Source of the DNA: Candidatus Neoanaerotignum tabaqchaliae
GTDB taxonomy: Bacteria; Bacillota; Clostridia; Lachnospirales; Anaerotignaceae
Reading direction: 5' to 3'
Assembly (NCBI GenBank): GCA_904420235.1
Contig: CAJFUS010000080.1
Coordinates: 1 to 6,560, forward strand
Length of the DNA: 6,560 nt
The translations under genes and the position numbers were made by a program. Below are positions 1 through 5,320 of this stretch, one piece after another; the first letter of the stretch is position 1; every line of letters begins with the position of its first letter. Under the pieces are notes generated by a model, which did no database searches, had not been told where the DNA came from, and saw nothing but the letters and a program-made list of their open reading frames with translations.

Positions 1-382
1 AAAATAATTTTACTATTAAAATAGTTTTTTAACGATATTTATTTTACATTATATACAATGATATATGATTTATCAATAGATTAATGGCTTTCAATTAAAA
101 AATGGTTATAAATTACATTTTTTCAGCTTATTTTTTATGCATTATATACATATACAAATCGCGTTTGTATATAAGAACCTTCCCGAAGCCGTATAAAATA
201 AATTTTATAAAATTGATGTATACGATTACAGCAGATAATAAAAATTTTAATACACAAAGCAAGCCGTTCTTCCTGCTCCAATCCGAAGGGCAGCATTGAT
301 AAGTTTTTAAAACTTGATTTTGTCTGTTTATATTTATCTTAATGATATTGGCATTTTAAAAAAGTTTTTATAACTTAAACTA
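1..382. other. AT-rich region without a supported gene
   Basis: No convincing gene is seen here. A plus-strand open frame at 102-299 has an ATG but no ribosome binding site and low-complexity, AT-driven composition. A minus-strand frame open at 128-355 has no ATG start near its beginning. Within the region, about 258-297 is clearly richer in GC than its surroundings and can form a small hairpin (CTGCTC pairing with GGGCAG). This could be a decayed gene or an unrecognised RNA. The stretch nearest 382 is the downstream flank of the minus-strand stalk-domain gene. Confidence 0.5.
362..376 (-). terminator. weak candidate terminator of the stalk-domain gene
   Basis: Just after the stop of the minus-strand stalk-domain gene, the minus strand reads AAGTT-ATAAA-AACTT followed by a short T run. 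The stem is only five AT-rich base pairs, so this is a weak intrinsic terminator at best. No stronger hairpin is visible downstream. Confidence 0.25.
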
Positions 383-1060
383 TTACGCTTTAAAATTCAA
401 AGTTTCCGTTTCCCTATCATAATTGCTTTCATTAAATATAAAGCTAAAATTGTCTGGCGTATAAGGAATATATGTAACCCCATCAATCAAAGCAATTTCC
501 CCTTCAAGTTTATATTTGACTTTTCCAGGCACCTCTACTGTGTTGTTTTTTATCGATATAGATATTGAACTGCCTGTTCCTGTTGAAGCTTCTATTATAT
601 TCTCATCTCCGCCTTGATATTGAATACTAAAAATATAGTTATTAAAATTTTTGTCGGAAAGAAAATTTATAACGTCTCTAAGTGGCATCATAAAATATCC
701 GTCGTTTATAAAAGCCTCATGCTCAATATAATATTTTATTCCCTCCGACACAATATAATTTTTGCCCACCGGCATTGAATAGGGCTTCAGATTATACACA
801 CTTTCATCACTAATGCAGTAGCTGAAATCAATATCGCCGGCTATTTCAATAATTCTTTTTAATTTCCCACTGTCAGTTATCTCTCCGCCCACAATACAAA
901 TTTTATTATCAAAATATGAGGCGCCGTATATTCCTAAATTTTCTCTCTCCTCATTTAAGGTATTAACAGCTAAGTTTGCCTTTTCATCAAAAGTATTGCC
1001 AAAAACATTTGAAGTTGTTAAAAGAAGTATAAATAAAACAACAATCTCTTTTTTAAGCAT
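383..1060 (-). CDS. secreted stalk-domain protein (copper amine oxidase N-terminal-like)
   Basis: Predicted 225-aa exported protein. Residues 1-21 form a signal peptide: MLKKE, then a hydrophobic run, then a likely cleavage after VFG. The C-terminal half, about residues 101-224, has the look of the copper amine oxidase N-terminal-like (stalk) domain common in extracellular proteins of Clostridia: short beta strands with the pattern GYFMMPLRDVINFL, and near the end GVTYIPY followed by a last strand ETLNFKA. The middle (residues about 45-100) is not recognised. No enzyme residues are visible, and the name refers to a domain, not to copper or amine oxidation. The ATG is supported by AAGGAGG five bases upstream, and a good sigma-A-type promoter lies at 1124-1152. 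It is a single-gene unit. Specific function unknown; it probably works outside the membrane or at the cell wall. Confidence 0.8.
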   Translation of the reverse strand: MLKKEIVVLFILLLTTSNVFGNTFDEKANLAVNTLNEERENLGIYGASYFDNKICIVGGEITDSGKLKRIIEIAGDIDFSYCISDESVYNLKPYSMPVGKNYIVSEGIKYYIEHEAFINDGYFMMPLRDVINFLSDKNFNNYIFSIQYQGGDENIIEASTGTGSSISISIKNNTVEVPGKVKYKLEGEIALIDGVTYIPYTPDNFSFIFNESNYDRETETLNFKA

Positions 1061-1123
1061 ATTGCCCTCCTTACAAAAAACTTTAAATATTTTTCGAAAT
1101 TAACCATATATAATCTAATTTTG

Positions 1124-1152
1124 ATTATACATAAGCAGACTTCGCATTTCAA
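1124..1152 (-). promoter_or_regulatory. sigma-A-type promoter of the stalk-domain gene
   Basis: On the minus strand, TTGAAA (1147-1152) and TATAAT (1124-1129) are separated by exactly 17 bases. The -10 box is perfect and the -35 box matches five of six consensus positions if the consensus is taken as TTGACA. The likely transcription start is near 1117, leaving a leader of roughly 57 bases before the ATG at 1060. Confidence 0.7.
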
Positions 1153-1215
1153 TTTTTATGTCTTTTTTAAACCGGCTACTCCACCCTTTTATAATCCAAT
1201 AATTTTTCATGCTAA

Positions 1216-1256
1216 AAACCCCGCTTGTTTTGGCAAAGCTTAAACAAGCGGGGTTT
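1216..1256 (-). terminator. strong intrinsic terminator after the SpoIIID-like gene
   Basis: A perfect 15-bp stem (1216-1230 pairing with 1242-1256, core CCCCGCTTG/CAAGCGGGG) encloses an 11-base loop. On the minus strand it runs into a T tract (GGGGTTTTTAG), as expected for termination of minus-strand transcripts. It lies 18 bases beyond the stop of the small SpoIIID-like gene. It also insulates the downstream stalk-domain gene, which has its own promoter. Confidence 0.85.
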
Positions 1257-1273
1257 CTTATTTAACGCAGATT

Positions 1274-1414
1274 TTAACCGTTCTGTTTTGTTACTTCCGT
1301 ATGTACTGTTGATTTTGAAATCCCAAACTGTTTAGCAGTCTGTCTTACAGTTGCGTTATACTGTATTATATAATTTGCTATTTCTATGGCTCTTTCTTCA
1401 ATGTAATCCTTCAA
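1274..1414 (-). CDS. short SpoIIID-like helix-turn-helix protein
   Basis: This 46-residue protein, too short for a standard ORF cut-off, begins LKDYIEERAIEIANYI and ends KSTVHTEVTKQNG. From memory of the family, it aligns without gaps to the N-terminal half of the sporulation regulator SpoIIID. The helix-turn-helix covers about residues 22-41 (TVRQTAKQFGISKSTVH). Full SpoIIID proteins are about 80-95 aa and carry a basic C-terminal helix that helps bind DNA; here the frame stops straight after the HTH. The other two frames after the stop do not resume the family sequence, so a simple frameshift is not supported. The start must be TTG: an in-frame TGA lies three codons upstream, and AGGGTGA sits six bases before the TTG. 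A sigma-E-like promoter precedes the gene and a strong terminator follows. It may be a working mini-regulator or a truncated SpoIIID paralogue. Family call is confident; function is not. Confidence 0.8.
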   Translation of the reverse strand: MKDYIEERAIEIANYIIQYNATVRQTAKQFGISKSTVHTEVTKQNG

Positions 1415-1420
1415 AGGGAA

Positions 1421-1427
1421 TCACCCT
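1421..1427 (-). promoter_or_regulatory. ribosome binding site fixing a TTG start
   Basis: AGGGTGA on the minus strand lies six bases before the TTG of the SpoIIID-like gene. The in-frame TGA of the same stretch excludes any earlier start, so this site decides the start codon. Confidence 0.65.
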
Positions 1428-1444
1428 GATAAACTTGTTTTTAC

Positions 1445-1473
1445 ATTTTATGCCCCTTTTAAATTATATATTA
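1445..1473 (-). promoter_or_regulatory. candidate sigma-E-like promoter of the SpoIIID-like gene
   Basis: On the minus strand, TAATATA (1467-1473) and CATAAAAT (1445-1452) are separated by 14 bases. From memory, the sporulation sigma-E consensus is about KMATATT, 13-15 bases, CATACAMT. The match is six of seven and seven of eight positions. In Bacillus subtilis spoIIID is transcribed by sigma-E, so the fit is biologically sensible. An alternative sigma-A-type reading (TTGAAG, 17 bases, TAATAT) overlaps it and is weaker. In AT-rich DNA chance matches occur. Confidence 0.45.
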
Positions 1474-1500
1474 CAGCCAAAAATCCATTCCTTCAAACCT

Positions 1501-2916
1501 TTATACGTTTTTATTTGTTCTTATATAATATGCTACTTTATAATATTCAATAGGATACCCCATTTCTTTAAGCTCATGAGATATTTTTCTTGGCCCCTTT
1601 CCTTCCAAAATCATTTGGTCTATAATCCTTTTTACAGAAGAAGTTATTTTATCCGTTTTCTTTTCACCTATGTTTTCTGCTTTCACATCACCGTCTATAA
1701 TGTAAAAAGGTATATCCTTTACGGTAACGGTGTTAATTATTTCGCTTTGTCCTGATATATCCTCAATAAGCGGCGACGAAGAATCTATACTGTAATTTAT
1801 AACATCTCTGAACTGCCGGACATTTCTTGGATAAACGGCTCTTAAAAGAATTTTCCTCGCTTCGTCAGTAAACTTAACATGATATTTTATATTATGGGCG
1901 TCCATTACAGCCTGCTCATATTTTTTAACAAAATGACTGAAAAGCTGCTCCTTTTCTTCGCAGCTTCTTTCACTTAAAGAAGGCAAATATATTTCATATT
2001 GAGCAAGCCTTTGATACAGCTCCGGCAAAAGCACATCACTTAAATTTCTTGTAGAGGCCGCTATTATTATAACATTTATACTTATATCTTTTGTTCCGCC
2101 TATGCGCCGTATTTTTCCGCTTTCTATTGCCTTTAAAAGAAGATTTTGGTAATTCTCAAGGGTATGGGCCTCATCAAGAAAAAGTATACCGCCATGGGCC
2201 TGCTCAAAAAGCCCTTGTTTCTTTTTGGAGCCAGTGTAAGCGCCTTCCTCACTTCCAAATATTTCCATAGCTGCTATATCCGGATTTGTAAATTGAGCGC
2301 AGTTTATCTCTATAAAGGGGGCATTTTGAGATATAACGCCTATTTTTTTCGCATAGTTATACATAAGGGTTGCAAGCATTGTTTTTCCGGTGCCGCTTTC
2401 GCCTGTTATTATAGAGTGCCGCGGTCCTCCAATGCTCCCAACGGCTCTTTTCGCTTTATTAAAAACCTTATTAAATGACCCTCCGTAATTCACGACGGAC
2501 TCAATATCATTTTCAGGCTTTGTAAGGGAAACCTGCATTTCAAGATACCTTACGCGTCTGTTTAAATCCTCTATTTCCTGAACATCTCTGAAAACTGAGT
2601 AGGCTCCGTAAAATTTGCCGTCAAACTCTATGGGAAAGCTGGAGCAAACATACTTTTTTTTGCCTACAAAGTGTATTTTTTCGCCGTATACCGCTTTTTT
2701 TGTTCTTATAACATTTAAAAGCACGGCGTTTGGATAAAAATCCTCAATAAGACGCCCTGTCATTTCCTCTGGAACAGAATTGCAGTATTCTGCCGATACC
2801 CTGTTTACAAAAACAAGTACGCCGTTTTTATCTACAATGTTTATACCCTCATCGGACCTATTCATTATTTCTTTAAATACTTTTATTTCATTAAGAAGCT
2901 TTTCCTGAGCATCCAT
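1501..2916 (-). CDS. PAS-domain sigma-54-dependent transcriptional activator
   Basis: This 471-aa enhancer-binding protein uses ATP hydrolysis to open promoter complexes of RNA polymerase-sigma-54. Domains in order: a PAS sensor (about residues 9-115), a short helical linker (about 113-132), an AAA+ core (about 145-385) and a C-terminal DNA-binding region. Visible AAA+ motifs are Walker A GESGTGKT (172-179), the sigma-54-contacting loop as GAYTGS (225-230, usually GAFTGA), Walker B GGILFLDEA (242-250), a sensor I region (285-292), the arginine finger region with R303 in LYQRL, and a sensor II-like YPRNVRQ (362-368). The C-terminus (about 423-471, with GPRKISHELKEMGYPIEYYK) looks like a helix-turn-helix but not the usual Fis type. 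No receiver domain is present, so ligand or redox sensing through PAS is more likely than phosphorylation. The ATG follows GGGGG at normal spacing. It is divergent from the oxidoreductase operon, whose sigma-54 promoter it most likely controls. Confidence 0.93.
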   Translation of the reverse strand: MDAQEKLLNEIKVFKEIMNRSDEGINIVDKNGVLVFVNRVSAEYCNSVPEEMTGRLIEDFYPNAVLLNVIRTKKAVYGEKIHFVGKKKYVCSSFPIEFDGKFYGAYSVFRDVQEIEDLNRRVRYLEMQVSLTKPENDIESVVNYGGSFNKVFNKAKRAVGSIGGPRHSIITGESGTGKTMLATLMYNYAKKIGVISQNAPFIEINCAQFTNPDIAAMEIFGSEEGAYTGSKKKQGLFEQAHGGILFLDEAHTLENYQNLLLKAIESGKIRRIGGTKDISINVIIIAASTRNLSDVLLPELYQRLAQYEIYLPSLSERSCEEKEQLFSHFVKKYEQAVMDAHNIKYHVKFTDEARKILLRAVYPRNVRQFRDVINYSIDSSSPLIEDISGQSEIINTVTVKDIPFYIIDGDVKAENIGEKKTDKITSSVKRIIDQMILEGKGPRKISHELKEMGYPIEYYKVAYYIRTNKNV

Positions 2917-2939
2917 AGCATACCCCCATAAAAAGACTA

Positions 2940-2954
2940 TTGTAACAATTACAA
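2940..2954. promoter_or_regulatory. palindrome TTGTAA-N3-TTACAA, possible autoregulatory operator
   Basis: A perfect inverted repeat with six-base arms and a three-base centre lies 24 bases upstream of the activator's start codon. It would overlap the predicted transcription start of the activator gene. A further TTACAACA copy occurs at 2983-2990, 34 bp from the one at 2949-2956. Binding by the activator or another regulator is an inference from position only. Confidence 0.35.
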
Positions 2955-2960
2955 CATATT

Positions 2961-2988
2961 ATTATAACAATAATAACATTTTTTACAA
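2961..2988 (-). promoter_or_regulatory. candidate sigma-A promoter of the activator gene
   Basis: On the minus strand, TTGTAA (2983-2988) and a perfect TATAAT (2961-2966) are 16 bases apart, about 45 bases upstream of the activator ATG. The -35 box is imperfect and the region is AT-rich, so this is a moderate prediction. Confidence 0.45.
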
Positions 2989-3049
2989 CAAAATCAATCC
3001 TTTAATTCCGCACATCTAATTGATATTTTAAGCACAAAAAAATTATTAT

Positions 3050-3085
3050 TTTTACTAAAAGAAAAACAATTTATTTTAGCTAAAA
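3050..3085. promoter_or_regulatory. paired palindromes, candidate upstream activator sites
   Basis: Two perfect palindromes of the same design, TTTTACTAAAA (3050-3060) and TTTTAGCTAAAA (3074-3085), are centred about 24.5 bp apart. They lie roughly 130-160 bp upstream of the start predicted from the sigma-54 promoter, the range where enhancer-binding proteins commonly bind. A related imperfect copy, TTTTAA-GGT-TTAAAA, is at 3154-3168. The AT richness of the region makes chance palindromes possible. Confidence 0.35.
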
Positions 3086-3187
3086 ATTCAGTCAATTCAT
3101 CTCTCAAATTCAACTCAACCGCGTTATTTTAATTCATTTATTTTAATATTATATTTTAAGGTTTAAAATTAGACAAATTAATTTTTT

Positions 3188-3204
3188 TTGGCACACTGTT
3201 TGCT
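3188..3204 (+). promoter_or_regulatory. sigma-54 (-24/-12) promoter of the oxidoreductase operon
   Basis: The sequence TTGGCAC-ACTGT-TTGCT matches the sigma-54 consensus TGGCAC-N5-TTGC in every fixed position, with the essential GG (3190-3191) and GC (3202-3203) ten bases apart. Transcription should start near 3214, giving a leader of about 36 bases before the first gene. The divergently encoded AAA+ activator makes this assignment very likely. Confidence 0.92.
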
Positions 3205-3233
3205 TATAAGTACATAAAAAATATTAAATATTT

Positions 3234-3240
3234 AAGGAGG
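3234..3240 (+). promoter_or_regulatory. ribosome binding site fixing the TTG start of the gamma subunit
   Basis: A perfect AAGGAGG lies nine bases before TTG at 3250. Translation from this TTG gives the normal family N-terminus ending in the glycine-rich HGRGGQG motif, so no ATG is needed. Confidence 0.85.
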
Positions 3241-3249
3241 TAATTTATC

Positions 3250-3822
3250 TTGTCAAATGTATTGGAAATAAGATGGCACGGACGCGGCGGACAGGGCGCC
3301 AAAACAGCGGCTCTTCTTCTTGCCGACGTAGCGTTCAACACCGGAAAATACGTTCAGGGCTTTCCTGAATACGGCCCAGAAAGGATGGGAGCCCCGATTA
3401 CGGCTTACAACAGAATAAGCGACACTCATATAAGGGTTCACTCTAATATATATGACCCTCAATATGTGGTGGTGGTTGACGAAACTCTTCTTGAGGCAGT
3501 TGATGTAACAAACGGTCTTAGAAAAGACGGAGCCATAATTATTAACTCTGCAAAATCCCCAGAGGAATTAAGGCCATTGCTTAAAGGATATGAAGGAAAG
3601 GTTTATACAATAGACGCAAGAAAAATTTCCGTTGCGGCCCTTGGAAAATATTTCCCCAACTCTCCAATGTTGGCTGCCATAGTAAAAGTAACCGGCATAA
3701 TGGACGACGAGTCATTCCTTAATGAAATGGAAGGCTCCTATAAACATAAATTCGCTTCCAAGCCAGAAGTTATCGAGGGCAACATGAAGGCCCTTAGAAT
3801 GTCATTACAGGAGGTAAAATAA
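3250..3822 (+). CDS. porC: 2-oxoacid:ferredoxin oxidoreductase, gamma subunit
   Basis: The 190-aa gamma subunit (domain III of one-chain pyruvate:ferredoxin oxidoreductases) is thought to help bind coenzyme A in the complex that converts a 2-oxoacid plus CoA into acyl-CoA and CO2, reducing ferredoxin. It is a full-length member of the family. Signature stretches are RWHGRGGQGAKTAA near residues 8-21 and GFPEYGPERMGAPITAYNRI from about residue 37. It is cytoplasmic, with no signal peptide. It starts at TTG behind a perfect AAGGAGG and is the first gene of a gamma-delta-alpha-beta operon driven by a sigma-54 promoter. Its stop overlaps the next start by one base (TAATG), so translational coupling is likely. 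The symbol follows the pyruvate enzyme (porCDAB order), but the substrate could be 2-ketoisovalerate or another 2-oxoacid. Confidence 0.93.
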   Translation: MSNVLEIRWHGRGGQGAKTAALLLADVAFNTGKYVQGFPEYGPERMGAPITAYNRISDTHIRVHSNIYDPQYVVVVDETLLEAVDVTNGLRKDGAIIINSAKSPEELRPLLKGYEGKVYTIDARKISVAALGKYFPNSPMLAAIVKVTGIMDDESFLNEMEGSYKHKFASKPEVIEGNMKALRMSLQEVK

Positions 3823-4124
3823 TGTCATCTGTAGATTTTATAAATGAACATATAAGTTGGAAAGATATAACTCCTGCCGGAAACGTTTATGAGGGCGGCA
3901 CCGCCGAGGGTTTTAGGACCGGCGACTGGAGAATAAACATTCCCGAATACATAGCCGAAAAATGCAAACAATGCCTTCTTTGCACGCCTGTATGTCCCGA
4001 CTCATCAATACCAGTAAAGGACGGAAAAAGAGATGACTTTGATTTTGAGCACTGCAAAGGCTGCGGAATATGCGCTAAGGTTTGTCCTTTTGGTGCCATT
4101 ATAATGAAAAAGGAGGAAAAATAA
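3822..4124 (+). CDS. porD: 2-oxoacid:ferredoxin oxidoreductase, delta subunit (2x[4Fe-4S])
   Basis: The 100-aa ferredoxin-like delta subunit carries electrons from the thiamine/iron-sulfur centre of the beta subunit to external ferredoxin. Two complete [4Fe-4S] motifs are visible: C48-x2-C51-x2-C54-x3-C58-P and C78-x2-C81-x2-C84-x3-C88-P. The N-terminal 45 residues form the usual extension that packs on the other subunits. Its length is typical of the family. The ATG overlaps the gamma stop by one base and has GGAGG upstream, inside the end of the gamma gene. It is followed directly by the alpha subunit with no gap. Confidence 0.95.
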   Translation: MSSVDFINEHISWKDITPAGNVYEGGTAEGFRTGDWRINIPEYIAEKCKQCLLCTPVCPDSSIPVKDGKRDDFDFEHCKGCGICAKVCPFGAIIMKKEEK

Positions 4125-5306
4125 ATGGCTATAAGAGAAAGATTATCCGGTAACGAGGCAGTGGCAATAGCAATGCGCCAGATTAATCCAGACGTTATGG
4201 CCGCTTTCCCCATTACCCCATCAACAGAGATACCACAGTATTTCTCTACATTTGTTGCAAACGGACAGGTTGACACAGAGTTTGTTCCTGTTGAAAGCGA
4301 GCACTCCGCAATGAGTGCATGTGTTGGAAGCGAGGCGGCCGGCGCCAGAACGCTTACTGCTACATCTTCATGCGGTCTTGCTCTTATGTGGGAGGAGCTT
4401 TACATAGCCGCCTCATGCAGGCTTCCAATAGCTCTTGCCTGTGTAAACAGGGCGCTTTCAGGACCTATCAACATAAACTGCGACCATTCCGATTCAATGG
4501 GCGCAAGGGATTCAGGATGGATTCAAATTTACTCCGAAAACAATCAGGAGGCCTATGACAACTTTGTTCAGGCTTTCAGAATAGCCGAGCACAAAGACGT
4601 AAGACTTCCTATAATGATATGCCAAGACGGATTTATAACAAGCCATGCCGTAGAGAACATATCCCTTCTTGAGGACGATGTTGTTAAAAACTTTGTAGGC
4701 GAGTATAATCCGGAAGAATATCTTCTTAATCAGGACCATTCCATGGCTGTTGGACCTTATGATATACCAGCCTACTATATGGAGCACAAAAAACAGCAGG
4801 CAGTAGCAATGGAAAACGCCAAACAGGTAATTCTTGACATAGCCGCCGAGTTTGAGAAAATATCCGGAAGAAAATACGGACTTTTTGAGACATATAAACT
4901 TGATGACGCTGAATGCGCCCTTGTTATAATCAACTCTGCCGCTGGAACTGCAAAAGACGCCGTTGACAAGCTTAGAGCCGAGGGCAAAAAGGTTGGACTT
5001 CTTAAAATAAGAGTATTCAGGCCATTCCCGGCAGAGGAAATAGCTGAAGCCCTTAAAAACGTTAAAGCAATAGCTGTTATGGACAGATGCGAGGGCTTCT
5101 CAAGCCAAGGCGGACCTTTAGGAGCCGAGGTAAAGAGCGCTCTTTATACAGCTGGAGCCACATCCAAGGTTGTTGACTATGTTTACGGCATAGGCGGAAG
5201 AGACGTTAGAGTTGAGAATATTGAGGAAGTGTACAACGCTCTGTTTGACATTTTGGAAACAGGCAATGTTGGTGAAACATACCGTTATTTGTCACTTAGA
5301 GACTGA
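4125..5306 (+). CDS. porA: 2-oxoacid:ferredoxin oxidoreductase, alpha subunit
   Basis: The 393-aa alpha subunit carries the domain that closes the thiamine diphosphate active site and binds the 2-oxoacid. The N-terminal pyrimidine-binding domain (about residues 5-230) shows FPITPSTEI (28-36, with T31 at the position of the substrate-contacting Thr of known pyruvate enzymes), VESEHSAM (56-63, with E59 the expected thiamine-activating Glu) and NRALSGPIN (108-116, with R109 matching the substrate-binding Arg). The C-terminal transketolase-like domain lies at about residues 260-370. The ATG follows the delta stop immediately, with AAGGAGG inside the delta gene. The family includes pyruvate and 2-ketoisovalerate enzymes. 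The stretch after NRAL (CDHSDSMGARDSGW) fits this family but I cannot read the substrate from it. Confidence 0.94.
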   Translation: MAIRERLSGNEAVAIAMRQINPDVMAAFPITPSTEIPQYFSTFVANGQVDTEFVPVESEHSAMSACVGSEAAGARTLTATSSCGLALMWEELYIAASCRLPIALACVNRALSGPININCDHSDSMGARDSGWIQIYSENNQEAYDNFVQAFRIAEHKDVRLPIMICQDGFITSHAVENISLLEDDVVKNFVGEYNPEEYLLNQDHSMAVGPYDIPAYYMEHKKQQAVAMENAKQVILDIAAEFEKISGRKYGLFETYKLDDAECALVIINSAAGTAKDAVDKLRAEGKKVGLLKIRVFRPFPAEEIAEALKNVKAIAVMDRCEGFSSQGGPLGAEVKSALYTAGATSKVVDYVYGIGGRDVRVENIEEVYNALFDILETGNVGETYRYLSLRD

Positions 5307-5312
5307 GGGAGG
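5305..5312 (+). promoter_or_regulatory. ribosome binding site fixing the TTG start of the beta subunit
   Basis: GAGGGAGG begins within the TGA stop of the alpha gene and ends eight bases before TTG at 5321. No ATG in frame gives a better N-terminus: the next one would lose seven residues and has no such site. Confidence 0.8.
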
Positions 5313-5320
5313 CGTTTTAA

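Noticed and set aside
102..299. Plus-strand 65-codon open frame
   Set aside because: No ribosome binding site, biased composition typical of AT-rich non-coding DNA, and no recognisable motif.
1217..1274. Frameshifted continuation of SpoIIID after the early stop
   Set aside because: Reading the other two minus-strand frames past the stop gives no resemblance to the SpoIIID C-terminal region, and the terminator stem begins at once.
1351..1755. Plus-strand 134-codon open frame
   Set aside because: It lies antisense to the activator's C-terminus and the SpoIIID-like gene, is rich in Phe/Tyr/Leu as expected of a shadow frame, and has no ribosome binding site.
2146..2478. Plus-strand 110-codon open frame
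   Set aside because: Fully antisense to the conserved AAA+ core of the activator; a shadow frame.
3887..4276. Minus-strand 129-codon open frame
   Set aside because: Antisense to the delta subunit cysteine motifs and the alpha N-terminus; a shadow of well-supported genes.
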